The notes under the pieces: generated by a model | Databases searched by the model: none | Seen by the model: the letters and a program-made list of their open reading frames with translations, nothing else | What the model was told of the DNA's origin: nothing | NCBI GenBank assembly: GCA_910589305.1 | Contig: CAJUTV010000008.1 | Location: 62,001 to 126,000, forward strand | From: an uncultured Lachnospira sp. | GTDB taxonomy: Bacteria > Bacillota > Clostridia > Lachnospirales > Lachnospiraceae | Reading direction: 5' to 3' | DNA length: 64,000 nucleotides | Shown here: piece by piece, positions 9,658 to 18,291 of the stretch | Layout: every line of letters begins with the position of its first letter | How positions within the stretch are numbered: position 1 is the first letter of the stretch | Position numbers and translations under genes: made by a program

Positions 9658-10283
9658 TCAACTACTTTTTGTTACAACAACTATTGAATTTTTTAGCATT
9701 TCATACAATACCTTCTCTTCGCCAGATTCTAATATAATTGTAAAATTCGTCGCAATCGCTGTGGTATCCAAAACACTAGTTTATATGCTTGTACTATCAT
9801 AGGCTTTAAATATGTATACATTTTCAATAATCCTTTTCCCTTGATTGATATCGACTCCAAAAATGTCTACATAATCTCCTGCTCTTAATCGTCCACATAC
9901 AGCATCTTACAGATTAGCAACATTAAACAAAGCTTGTACAGATTTTTATAAGCTGAAAAAATATCTAATCGTGGCTGAAACATATCCTGATTAATGGGTA
10001 TTTATCCCAGAGTCCATTTAAAGCATATTGACTAATTATTCCTATTTGTTACTGTATAAGGTATCTTAAAAATCTCTTGTGCTTAAATGGTTATAAAACA
10101 TTCGTCTACATTATGTTGTATTATTAAAACATTTTTTAGTATGGTCTTTGCTGTTATAACTAAATCAACTTTATTGTTATCACTCGTTTTATTATTTAAT
10201 GCAATAAGATAGATAAATACAATCAATACAAAAAAGATTGCAAGTGTTATTCCTTTCATCTTTGTTTTTACCTCTTTTTTCAT
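9658..10283 (-). pseudogene. broken CpaB/SAF-domain-like gene
   Basis: The 5' end at 10283 encodes MKKEVKTKMKGITLAIFF, a short tail and one membrane segment as in CpaB/RcpC proteins. After a premature stop, the sequence continues in shifted frames with ISQYALNGLWDKYP and, past an in-frame stop, DAVCGRLRAGDYVDIFGVD, GKRIIENVYIFKAYD, another stop, then IATNFTIILES and VVTKSS before the final stop. GRLRAGDYVDI and the following strands resemble the SAF/RcpC domain of Flp-type pilus assembly proteins. At least two stops and one or more frameshifts make it non-functional. No other pilus genes are nearby. Confidence 0.6.
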
Positions 10284-10454
10284 ATCATCCCTCGTTCTAT
10301 TTTTTTTATTTATATTAATGTTGTACTACACCTTAATAATGGCAATACTAAGCTTAATCAGGACTAAAAAAGCACATTAACTCGTTCACTGCTTTCAATA
10401 TTAATTGTATTATCAATATTATATGATTTAAAAAGATTTATTATAAAAAATAAT

Positions 10455-10650
10455 ATAAAACTAAAAATGCTTTAATCAACCTTGACATTGATTAAAGCAT
10501 TTTTACAAAAGAATCGATGATAAATTAGTAACATTCATATACACTTATAGTTTTATTCCATATCTTAGAACTTGGAGTAATAATATGACAAAAAATAATA
10601 TAACTAAAATGATACCAGTAATGTATTTACACTTTGAACATTACTAATTC
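10455..10650 (-). ncRNA. small transcription unit 1 of a three-unit array
   Basis: On the minus strand a TATAAT (10657-10662) precedes about 195 nt ending in a perfect 16-bp hairpin (10464-10479 with 10488-10503, 8-nt loop) followed by T-rich sequence, the form of an intrinsic terminator. No protein longer than a few codons with a ribosome-binding site is seen. An inner hairpin AGTAATGT/ACATTACT lies near the 5' end. The terminator stem shares CTTTAATCAA with the next two units. Confidence 0.45.
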
Positions 10651-10854
10651 GTTTTCATTATATCAAATATTTAATTAAATTTGTATAAAATATACAATTA
10701 TTTTTAAATTTTTTTCATATAAATTATCTATAAAAAATAATATATTTTTAAAAAATATATTATTATAGAATTTCTTATATTTTATATATTCTTTTTTACT
10801 GTAAATAAATATATCCATTTGTTTATCTCACTTTCACTATTTGTTTATATAGTA

Positions 10855-10972
10855 ACAGCAAAAAAGCTCTAATCAAACCAAAAATTGATTAGAACTTTTA
10901 GCAATTTAGAAAAGAAGTAATGTAAAAAATATAACAAAAAATAAGTCTTTCAATCATGATATTTATTGTTAC
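10855..10972 (-). ncRNA. small transcription unit 2 of a three-unit array
   Basis: Promoter TTGAAT (11002-11007), 17-base spacer, TATAAT (10979-10984). The unit ends in a 15-bp hairpin (10863-10877 with 10886-10900, one G-T wobble, 8-nt loop) followed by TTTTTT. The stem carries TCTAATCAA, related to units 1 and 3. A further AT-only hairpin at 10736-10764 lies between units 1 and 2. No supported open frame. Confidence 0.5.
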
Positions 10973-11104
10973 ATTTTCATTATATAGAACTTCTAATCAA
11001 TATTCAATAAATTTTATATAAAACATATAACTATTTTATTATAAAAATATATTTTTTCTATATGTTTTTAGTGTTCTATCTTTATATATCATAAAAAATG
11101 CCTT

Positions 11105-11212
11105 TATACCTAAAAAGTCTTAATCAATAATATTGATTAAGACTTTTATAGCCTCCCTTAAAATAAAAACAAAAATATGATAAAAAAGTAACAATAAATA
11201 AATACTATTACT
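11105..11212 (-). ncRNA. small transcription unit 3 of a three-unit array
   Basis: Promoter TTGAAA (11241-11246), 16-base spacer, TATAAT (11219-11224). About 105 nt follow, with a 5' hairpin AAAGTAA/TTACTTT and a terminal perfect 15-bp hairpin (11113-11127 with 11133-11147) containing TCTTAATCAA. A GGGAGG lies just before the terminator, but no start codon follows. This is the best-defined promoter-to-terminator unit of the three. Confidence 0.5.
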
Positions 11213-11296
11213 TTCTTATTATATCAAATATTTTATTACTTTCAAGTAAAATATATAATTTATCATTTTTTATTTGTTAAAATAATAGCTATTATT

Positions 11297-12193
11297 TCAT
11301 TCATCCTGCACTTTACAAAGCAAATCTTTTAATGCTCCTGCTGTAACTGTTAAAGGGTATTCTTTATTTTCTACAAGGAAGATTTCTCGAACAGGGATAC
11401 GCTCTAATAGGTTAATCTGATAAACTTCTTCTGCAAATAAAGCCTCTTTAGCCAATTTTTTTGGAAAAAAACCAAGCCCTAGATTATTTTTTACCATAGG
11501 CAAAATTTGGTCTGTAGTAGCTGCTTCAAATTCTGGTTTTAAAAACAAACCATTTTTATGATAAAAATGTTCATAAAAACGATAACTCATTGTATTTTCA
11601 CCTAGACACACAATAGGATAGTGACAAATATCATGCAAAGAAACTGGATTTTTTGATAATTTTTTAAAATCTGTTCCTCCTATAAGAATATCCTGAAAAT
11701 TAATAAGAGACGTTACCTTTAAGGAATCTGGTATATCTGCTGGTGATGCAACCACAGCAAAATCAACTATTCCCTGTTTTACAGAGTCAATTGCTTGAAT
11801 GGTAAGATGATTTTGAATACGAATACGAATTTTAGGATGTGTTTCTTTAAAAATTTTCAATACTGGAAGAAGCAATAAATGTAAAGCTGTTTCACTGGCA
11901 CCAACACACACAACTCCTCTATGCAATCCTGTAAGCATTTTCAACTCTTCCTCCGCTGTTTGGAGCCGTTCAACAGCAATTTTCACATGAGTATATAACT
12001 GTTCACCTTCTGGTGTCAATGAGATTCCACGATTGGAACGAACAAGTAATTGGCACCCTAAATTATGTTCCAACAGTTTTATAGTACGAGAAATATTAGG
12101 TTGACTGCTGTGTAATGTATCCGCAGCAAGTGTAAGATTTTTATATTTTGCAACATAATAAAAAATTCGATAATATTCATAATTAATATTCAT
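11297..12193 (-). CDS. LysR-family transcriptional regulator
   Basis: 298 residues from the ATG of MNINYEYYRIFYYVAKYKN. The N-terminal winged helix has the LysR pattern LTLAADTLHSSQPNISRTIK. The C-terminal co-inducer-binding domain (about 90-298) shows the usual alternation of strands and helices. I prefer this ATG because GGAAAG lies 4-5 bases before it, while the in-frame ATG four codons upstream overlaps that site. It lies divergently from the MATE exporter, about 570 bases away, which makes the exporter a possible target (inference). Its leader carries the shared hairpin element. Confidence 0.9.
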   Translation of the reverse strand: MNINYEYYRIFYYVAKYKNLTLAADTLHSSQPNISRTIKLLEHNLGCQLLVRSNRGISLTPEGEQLYTHVKIAVERLQTAEEELKMLTGLHRGVVCVGASETALHLLLLPVLKIFKETHPKIRIRIQNHLTIQAIDSVKQGIVDFAVVASPADIPDSLKVTSLINFQDILIGGTDFKKLSKNPVSLHDICHYPIVCLGENTMSYRFYEHFYHKNGLFLKPEFEAATTDQILPMVKNNLGLGFFPKKLAKEALFAEEVYQINLLERIPVREIFLVENKEYPLTVTAGALKDLLCKVQDE

Positions 12194-12353
12194 TATTCTT
12201 TCCATTTCTAAAGTGTCTTATATAAAAAAGTCAAATAATAACCAAAAATTTTAATTTAATTTGTATTTATTTAAAAACGCTGCTATCCAATTTAAATATT
12301 TATTTTGCCATCTCTATTATAAATAGAATTTAGAACACTTCAATATAAATTCT
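12194..12353 (-). promoter_or_regulatory. LysR (11.3 kb) leader: hairpin plus pre-Shine-Dalgarno complement
   Basis: Minus-strand stem AGAATTTA/TAAATTCT (12325-12353) has a 13-nt loop containing GAAGTGTT. About 110 bases later, ACACTT (12211-12216), just before AGAAATGGAAAG, pairs with AAGTGT exactly, extending to 9 bp with two G-U pairs. Stem sequence and spacing differ from the other leaders, but the geometry is the same. Confidence 0.45.
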
Positions 12354-12430
12354 TAACAAACAACTTATTTATCTAAAAATTTTATTTTATCTTAATTTTT
12401 TATTGTAATTTCCAATCATTAACTTTTATA

Positions 12431-12555
12431 TTTTTTAACCTCATCAAGAATCCCCATCTCAATACCGCAAGGCATAAGTGAAAGGACTTATATTTCCATA
12501 ACAGCTAATGGCTTGAACCAATAGCACAGCGGATTGCAAATGTCCACTTTAATTT
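12431..12555 (-). repeat. dispersed intergenic repeat, long copy 2
   Basis: Homologous to 2221-2378: TTTTTTAACCTCATCAAGAA, CATCTCAATACCGCAAGGCA and, at the far end, AGCGGATTGCAAATGTCC. The last part is the reverse complement of the short repeat core found at 20.2, 28.0, 47.1, 55.4, 56.0 and 58.1 kb. Confidence 0.6.
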
Positions 12556-12680
12556 GATATAAAAATTAATATACAATAAAAGTTGATATATAAAAATGAT
12601 ATGGCAATAATATCAAACATATATTTTATAAATTTGTTTGTAAAAAGTATAATATCCATTAGACAAATATGCAATATTAC

Positions 12681-12767
12681 TTTGTGCCTATGCACTACTT
12701 GGCATAAAATAATCAAAAAGAGCCAAAAGCTCTTTACTCAAAAAGCAGTGCAGAAATGGAGATTAAT
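12681..12767 (+). promoter_or_regulatory. MATE leader: hairpin plus pre-Shine-Dalgarno complement
   Basis: Stem TTTGTGCC/GGCATAAA (12681-12708) has the 12-nt loop TATGCACTACTT. AAGCAGTGCA (12743-12752), directly before GAAATGGAG, pairs with TGCACTACTT at 9 of 10 positions. A second hairpin AAAGAGC/GCTCTTT lies between (about 12717-12735). A TATAAT at 12648-12653 could be the -10, placing the hairpin near the transcript's 5' end. This is the only copy on the plus strand. Confidence 0.6.
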
Positions 12768-14099
12768 ATGAATAAGGATTTAACAGTAGGAAAACCAGAA
12801 ATCGTCTTATGGAAATTTTGTATACCTTTATTTGGAAGCATTATTTTTCAACAATTATACAATATAGCAGACAGTTTTGTGGCAGGTAAATTTATAGGTG
12901 AAAATGCACTAGCAGCAGTTGGCAACAGTTATGAAATCACACTCATTTTTATCGCTTTTGCATTTGGCTGTAATATAGGTTGTTCTGTTATTGTCTCACA
13001 ATTATTTGGTGCAAAAAAATATAAAGATATGAAAACTGCTGTATATACATCAGCAATTGCTAGTGTAGTATTATGTATTTTACTTATATTTGGAGGTATA
13101 CTTGGTTGTACCAAACTTCTTTATCTAATTCGTACACCTGATACGATTTTTGCAGATTCTAAATTATATTTGGATATTTATATATTAGGATTTCCATTTT
13201 TGCTTTTTTATAATGTTGCAACTGGTATTTTTTCAGCATTGGGCGATTCTAAAACACCATTTATATTCTTGGCAATCTCATCAACATCCAATATTGCAGT
13301 AGATGTATTGTTTGTCTTTACTTTTCATATGGGTGTAGCAGGGGTGGCATGGGCAACTTTTCTGTGTCAAGGAATCAGTTGTATATTAGCAATTATTATC
13401 GTATTAAAGAGACTAACAGCTATACATACGGATGAAAAAATTTCGTTCTTTTCAGTAGACTTACTAAAAAAAATAGCAATTATAGCTATACCAAGCATTT
13501 TGCAGCAAAGTTTTGTTTCAATAGGAAATATTATTATTCAAGGCGTTATCAATGGATTTGGAGCTGAAGTTATTGCTGGATATTCTGCAGCAGTCAAGCT
13601 AAATAATTTAGTTATTACCTCACTTACTACACTGGGAAATGGCGTTTCCAATTACACAGCACAAAATCTTGGAGCAAATAAATTATTACGTATAAAAGAT
13701 GGCTTTAAAGCCGCTATTAAAATTGTATGGATTTTGTGTATACCCATTGTAATTATATATATTTTAGCAAATCATTTATTCATTCAATTATTTATGAATG
13801 AGCCATCAGAAATGGCACTGTTATCAGGCACTCAATTCCTTAAAATTGTGGCACCATTTTATTTTATTATATCTGTAAAACTGGTTGCAGATGGGATTCT
13901 TCGTGGAGCAGGACTTATGAAACCATTTATGATTGCAACATTTACAGATTTAACCTTACGTGTGATATTAGCAATCATTCTTTCAAATCAATGGGGATAT
14001 ATTGGAATTTGGTGTTCTTGGCCTATTGGCTGGTCTATTGGTGTAATATTATCTGTATGGTTTTATCGAAACAAATTTTATACTTTGCACAAACAATAA
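12768..14099 (+). CDS. MATE-family multidrug/cation exporter
   Basis: 443 residues with about 12 hydrophobic segments in two similar halves. It opens MNKDLTVGKPEIVLWKF, followed by FQQLYNIADSFVAGKFIGENALAAVG, quoted here in pieces as QQLYNIADSFVAGKFIG, the NorM/DinF-like MATE signature. MATE proteins export drugs or metabolites by Na+ or H+ antiport. The frame also has an ATG four codons earlier, but that ATG is part of the Shine-Dalgarno AATGGAG, so I start at 12768. A bidirectional terminator follows. Confidence 0.93.
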   Translation: MNKDLTVGKPEIVLWKFCIPLFGSIIFQQLYNIADSFVAGKFIGENALAAVGNSYEITLIFIAFAFGCNIGCSVIVSQLFGAKKYKDMKTAVYTSAIASVVLCILLIFGGILGCTKLLYLIRTPDTIFADSKLYLDIYILGFPFLLFYNVATGIFSALGDSKTPFIFLAISSTSNIAVDVLFVFTFHMGVAGVAWATFLCQGISCILAIIIVLKRLTAIHTDEKISFFSVDLLKKIAIIAIPSILQQSFVSIGNIIIQGVINGFGAEVIAGYSAAVKLNNLVITSLTTLGNGVSNYTAQNLGANKLLRIKDGFKAAIKIVWILCIPIVIIYILANHLFIQLFMNEPSEMALLSGTQFLKIVAPFYFIISVKLVADGILRGAGLMKPFMIATFTDLTLRVILAIILSNQWGYIGIWCSWPIGWSIGVILSVWFYRNKFYTLHKQ

Positions 14100-14271
14100 T
14101 TATACGCATAAGATGAACTATAATTATTTACAGAAATAAATCAGCACAATGAGTAACAATCATAAACCATTTTTCTAGCTTTACTAAATTATAAAAAATG
14201 AACAGATATCTAATTATTTGTCAATTATTATAACAAACACAATGCTAAAAATAACAGTGTTATAACATAAA

Positions 14272-14298
14272 AGCGTACAAAGTCAGCTTCTGTACGCT
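14272..14298. terminator. bidirectional terminator between MATE and metF
   Basis: AGCGTACA (14272-14279) pairs with TGTACGCT (14291-14298) around an 11-base loop. CTATTTTTAA follows on the plus strand and TTTTATG on the minus strand, so it can serve both convergent genes. Confidence 0.75.
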
Positions 14299-14337
14299 CT
14301 ATTTTTAAATGTAAAATGGTAAAAACAACTTTATATT

Positions 14338-15198
14338 TTATATAATATTTTTTATCCCTTCACATATTTTCCTTGCAATAATTGGATTATTCATTGTATA
14401 TAAATGAATCCCAGCAATATCGCTTACAAGTAAATCAATAATTTGACTTAACGCATATGACATTCCAGCATCAAAAAGTGCCTCTTTATTATTTTCATAT
14501 TTGTTAATAATTTTTTGGAAACGTGTTGGAAATGTTGCACCACACGTTGTTATCATTCGTTTTATTTGAGCAGCATTGATAACTGGCATAATGCCTGGAA
14601 TAATTGGCACATTAATTTCTGCAATCCGACAATCCTCAACAAAACGAAAAAATTGTTCGTTATCAAAAAATAACTGGGACAATAACACTTGTGCACCTGC
14701 ATTTACTTTTTCTTTTATATATTTTATTTCACTCACTCTATTTTCCGATTCAGGGTGACATTCTGGATAGCAAGCACCCAAAAAACAAAATTTATGTTGA
14801 GGCTTTAAATACGTAATTAAATCAGAAGCATGTTTAAAATCTTCTTTTGCTGAAATATCTTCATTTTTATCTCCTCGAAGAGCAAGAATATTTTGAATCC
14901 CCTCATTTATCAAAACATTTGCAAATGCATCTATTTCTGTTTTATTGTACTGAATACAGGTTAAATGCACAACTGGTTCTATATGATATTCATATTTAAT
15001 TTTTTTTGCAAGCTCTATTGTATAATTGTTATTTGAACTGCCATCTGCTCCAAAAGTTACACTGATATAATCTGGATTTAATTCACATAAAATAGCTAAT
15101 GTTTCATCAATATTTTTAAGTTCACTGTCCTTTTTAGGCGGAAAAATCTCAAACGATAACGTTTTTTTATTGTCTTTATATATATCTGAAATCTTCAT
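14338..15198 (-). CDS. metF: methylenetetrahydrofolate reductase
   Basis: 286 residues, the usual bacterial MetF length. FEIFPPKKDSE near the N-terminus, DYISVTFGADGSS, HLTCIQYNK and ILALRGD are family motifs around the FAD and folate sites. It reduces 5,10-methylene-THF to 5-methyl-THF for methionine synthesis. AAAGGAGATACC precedes the ATG. A LysR gene lies upstream on the same strand, separated by a terminator, so it is probably transcribed alone; whether that regulator controls metF is inference. Confidence 0.96.
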   Translation of the reverse strand: MKISDIYKDNKKTLSFEIFPPKKDSELKNIDETLAILCELNPDYISVTFGADGSSNNNYTIELAKKIKYEYHIEPVVHLTCIQYNKTEIDAFANVLINEGIQNILALRGDKNEDISAKEDFKHASDLITYLKPQHKFCFLGACYPECHPESENRVSEIKYIKEKVNAGAQVLLSQLFFDNEQFFRFVEDCRIAEINVPIIPGIMPVINAAQIKRMITTCGATFPTRFQKIINKYENNKEALFDAGMSYALSQIIDLLVSDIAGIHLYTMNNPIIARKICEGIKNII

Positions 15199-15359
15199 TT
15201 ATGGTATCTCCTTTCTTTCATCTTATAATTAATTTCTTATCTGTTCTACTGCTTTTACCACATTTCTAAAATGCTATCCATTAGCATGATTAGCAACAAT
15301 CTTTATCTAACATAGGTTACATTATAATTTGCTTAGAAAATTTTGTATAATACATAAAA

Positions 15360-15400
15360 ATACAAGTTAGCCATAGTTTAAAACTATAACTAACTTGTAT
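15360..15400 (-). terminator. intrinsic terminator after the 15.4 kb LysR gene
   Basis: ATACAAGTTAG and ATAGTTT on the left pair with AACTAT and CTAACTTGTAT on the right, an almost perfect 18-bp stem. On the minus strand TTTTTATG follows, fitting termination just past the LysR stop at 15434. Confidence 0.8.
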
Positions 15401-15433
15401 TTAAAAATTAATAAATAAAACGCTTGCTTTTCG

Positions 15434-16351
15434 TTATTTTCTAATATATTCTTTTAAAGATTCTACATATGTATTGCCTAATTTACTAAGATGCCCTTTG
15501 TGCTGAATAATATAACCAATACGCATCTCATTTTTTAAAGAATTTTCTTCTGTAAGTATAGGAACGGCAATAATATCTTTTCCATTTAATTTTTTGTCAA
15601 TGATGCCGCTGCATACAGTATATCCATTTAATCCAATTAAAAGATTAAACAAAGTAGCTCTATCTCGTACTCGTATATTTTTCTTTCGTTCTGAAACAGA
15701 AAAAATTTCTTCAGAAAAATAAAAAGAATTATGCTCTCCTTGTTCAAACGACAGATAAGGATAAGGTTCTAATTCTTTATCTGTAATACATTTTTTATCT
15801 GCAAGCGGATGATTTCTGCTAATAAATACATGAGGTGTTGCAATAAATAATGGATGAAATTCTAAGTGATGGGATTTCAAAATTTTTTGAATAACAACTT
15901 CATTAAAAGCATTTAGAAATAAAATGCCAATTTCACTTCTCATTCGAGCCACATCTTCAATAATCTCATAAGTCTGTGTTTCTCTTATGCTAAAATCGTA
16001 TTCTTCCTGTCCATATTTTTTAATTAAATCGACAAAAGCATTGACAGCAAATGAATAATGCTGTGTTGATATACAAAATTGTTTTTTTCCTCCATCATTA
16101 CCTTTATATTTATCTTCAAGAATCGCCGCTTGTTCTAACACTTGTCTGGCATATCCTAAAAAATCTTCTCCTTCTTTAGAAAGAAAAATTCCTCTATTCG
16201 TTCGATTAAAAATTTGTAGATTCATTTCCTTTTCTAATTCATGGATAGCATTTGTAAGACTTGGCTGGGATATATAAAGCTTAGCTGCTGCCTCTGTGAT
16301 AGTTCCTGTCTGTGCCACTGTTGTGACATATTTTAACTGCTGAAGCGTCAT
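15434..16351 (-). CDS. LysR-family transcriptional regulator
   Basis: 305 residues. Begins MTLQQLKYVTTVAQTGTI, with the helix-turn-helix ITEAAAKLYISQPSLTNAI and the LysR hinge FNRTNRGIFLSKEGEDF. The C-terminal half is a periplasmic-binding-like effector domain. The N-terminal pattern resembles Firmicutes regulators of sulphur or amino-acid metabolism, and metF lies immediately downstream, but the target is not shown by the sequence. The leader is one of the clearest members of the shared hairpin family. Confidence 0.92.
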   Translation of the reverse strand: MTLQQLKYVTTVAQTGTITEAAAKLYISQPSLTNAIHELEKEMNLQIFNRTNRGIFLSKEGEDFLGYARQVLEQAAILEDKYKGNDGGKKQFCISTQHYSFAVNAFVDLIKKYGQEEYDFSIRETQTYEIIEDVARMRSEIGILFLNAFNEVVIQKILKSHHLEFHPLFIATPHVFISRNHPLADKKCITDKELEPYPYLSFEQGEHNSFYFSEEIFSVSERKKNIRVRDRATLFNLLIGLNGYTVCSGIIDKKLNGKDIIAVPILTEENSLKNEMRIGYIIQHKGHLSKLGNTYVESLKEYIRK

Positions 16352-16425
16352 TTTTTATTTCCATTTCTGTGTTGCTCTCTGCATAAAGAACGAAAATTTG
16401 TGACAAGCAACACATAGCCACAAAT
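16352..16425 (-). promoter_or_regulatory. LysR (15.4 kb) leader: hairpin plus pre-Shine-Dalgarno complement
   Basis: Minus-strand stem ATTTGTG/CACAAAT (16396-16402, 16419-16425). The 16-nt loop contains TGTGTTGCT, which is exactly complementary (9 of 9) to AGCAACACA (16368-16376) just before GAAATGGA and the start codon. Upstream, TTGAAA, a 17-base spacer and TAAGAT could be a promoter, but its -10 overlaps the stem, so the start point is uncertain. Confidence 0.6.
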
Positions 16426-16482
16426 CTTATGGTTAAAAATTAAAATTTTCAACCATTCTTCACTCAGCCCGCAGTTAAGAGG

Positions 16483-18156
16483 TTAAAAATATTTTTTCTC
16501 AAACTCCCCTGCTGGCATAGGCTTTCCATAGTAATACCCCTGAACACTATCAGCACCTAATTCAAGTACACAGCTTAACTCATTCTCAGTCTCAACACCT
16601 TCAACGCACACTTTTAAATTCAAGTCATGTGCCATATTAATAATAAACTTTACCATTGTATAATTATCTTTGTTGGAATCAATATTTTGAATAAATGCTC
16701 GGTCTACTTTAATAATTTTAAATAGCATATCACGTATATATCTTAAATTAGAATAGCCTGTTCCAAAATCATCAACCGCTAAATCAAATCCCTGTCCGCT
16801 TAGTTCGGTCAAAACATTTTTTACCATAATATTGCTGTCAAGCTTACCGCTTTCTGTAGCTTCAAACACAATATGCTCATGGTCAATTCCTGTCTCATTG
16901 ACACAATTGACAATATCTTTTACAACATCACTTTTTAAAATTTGAACAAAAGAAAGATTAATATTAATTGAAAAATCACGACTTACTGCCATCCATTTTT
17001 TACACTGCATTGTTGCCTGTTTAATAATCCATCTGCCTAATGGAATAATAAGATAGCTTTCTTCTAACAGCGGAATAAACTCCACAGGAGACATAAAGCC
17101 ATAGTCTTTACTATTCCATCGGATAAGAGCCTCCGCTCCTTCCACCTTATTTTTATTCGTTTTATAAACAGGCTGATAATAAACTTCAAAACCTTCAAAA
17201 TCATTAACAATACTATCCCTTAATTTATCTTGAAGCTCAATTTTTTTAATATAATTATTATAGTCTTCGTTATTATAAGCAACAAATATATTTCGTCCTA
17301 TTAATTTCGCTCTGTGAAGTGCAAAACGAGCATTTTTTATCATTGTAGCAAAACTGTCATTTTTGGCATCAAAACTATAAGCACCTCCAGAAATGGTGTA
17401 AAATAGATTAAAGTTTCTGCTTTTAATCATCTCGTCTATCTCACATCGCACCTCTTTATAGAGTTTTTTAGCTTCCATATCAAAATCTGTCCCATCACCT
17501 GTAACCAATATGCCAAATTCATCGCCTCTTAATCGGTAAACATTCTTTCTTGTCCCTATAATATTGACAATACATTGAGCTACATCGGCAAGCACTTGGT
17601 CTCCTATATCCGTTCCATATCGCTCATTAATGGACTTAAATTTATCAACACCAATAATCAAAAAATACCCTTTGACCGTTTTATTTTGATTTATAAAGTT
17701 TTTATATTCATGCTCAAGTACAAGTTCCTTGCTAAGACTTGTATTATTATCATATTTGTTTCTTGTTCCAAGCTCTGAAATACTCCCAATTAAAAATAAA
17801 CGATTATTTTCATTATCATTTACAACTTGTCCTTTACATCGTATCCACACTGGCTGATGATTTTTATTATACCATCGATATTCAAGATTATGTAGTCCTG
17901 CTTTATCACGAATCAGTCGTTTTACATCTTCATCTAACATCGGTGCATCATCTGGATATACAACATTTTCTAATGTCTTTAATACATGATTAAAAGAATT
18001 GTTGTCAAGATTAAACTTATCTACAGCCTTTCGGCTAATTGAATAATGGTCATCTGTTATGTTCCATATAAATATACAGCTATCATTACATTCATCTAAA
18101 ACGGACAATATATCTTCATATTTCATAAAATGCGAAATATCATCATTTTTCCACAT
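16483..18156 (-). CDS. PAS-GGDEF-EAL cyclic-di-GMP protein
   Basis: 557 residues. The N-terminal ~120 residues look like a PAS-type sensor (RWYNKNHQPVWIRCKG). The GGDEF domain follows, with LRGDEFGILV: the first Gly is Arg, so RGDEF rather than GGDEF, which can be active or only bind GTP. The EAL domain (about 310-557) keeps EALIRW, ININLSF, VFEATES, DDFGTGYSN, KVDRAFI, CVEGVE and VQGYYYGKPMPA, so all metal and catalytic residues expected of a phosphodiesterase are present. Net hydrolysis of c-di-GMP is therefore the likelier role. No membrane segment is seen, so it is cytosolic. It is probably monocistronic, with the shared leader element. Confidence 0.93.
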   Translation of the reverse strand: MWKNDDISHFMKYEDILSVLDECNDSCIFIWNITDDHYSISRKAVDKFNLDNNSFNHVLKTLENVVYPDDAPMLDEDVKRLIRDKAGLHNLEYRWYNKNHQPVWIRCKGQVVNDNENNRLFLIGSISELGTRNKYDNNTSLSKELVLEHEYKNFINQNKTVKGYFLIIGVDKFKSINERYGTDIGDQVLADVAQCIVNIIGTRKNVYRLRGDEFGILVTGDGTDFDMEAKKLYKEVRCEIDEMIKSRNFNLFYTISGGAYSFDAKNDSFATMIKNARFALHRAKLIGRNIFVAYNNEDYNNYIKKIELQDKLRDSIVNDFEGFEVYYQPVYKTNKNKVEGAEALIRWNSKDYGFMSPVEFIPLLEESYLIIPLGRWIIKQATMQCKKWMAVSRDFSININLSFVQILKSDVVKDIVNCVNETGIDHEHIVFEATESGKLDSNIMVKNVLTELSGQGFDLAVDDFGTGYSNLRYIRDMLFKIIKVDRAFIQNIDSNKDNYTMVKFIINMAHDLNLKVCVEGVETENELSCVLELGADSVQGYYYGKPMPAGEFEKKYF

Positions 18157-18244
18157 AATTCTCCCCCATTTTAATCTCCATTTTTACGCAAAGAACCAGC
18201 GGTTCTTTTTGGTAACTTTGTGTCAAGCAATACGTAGACACAAA
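18157..18244 (-). promoter_or_regulatory. GGDEF-EAL leader: hairpin plus partial pre-Shine-Dalgarno complement
   Basis: Perfect 8-bp stem TTTGTGTC/GACACAAA (18217-18224, 18237-18244) with the 12-nt loop TACGTATTGCTT, then a second perfect hairpin AAAGAACC/GGTTCTTT (18190-18208), then TTGCGTA before AAATGGAG. Loop TACGTA can pair with the pre-SD segment over about 6 bp including one wobble, weaker than in other copies. Stem and loop size match pepD and nadC closely. Confidence 0.5.
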
Positions 18245-18291
18245 TTGCTAGTTAATATTTATTTCATTTTTAAAATAAATTATTTTTCACA

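Noticed and set aside
10083..10283. Intact 66-residue membrane protein
   Set aside because: It reads as the N-terminal membrane anchor of a CpaB-like protein whose remainder follows in broken frames, so it was merged into the pseudogene.
15199..15433. SAM riboswitch before metF
   Set aside because: No GC-rich conserved core of SAM-I or SAM-II is present in the leader or the gap.
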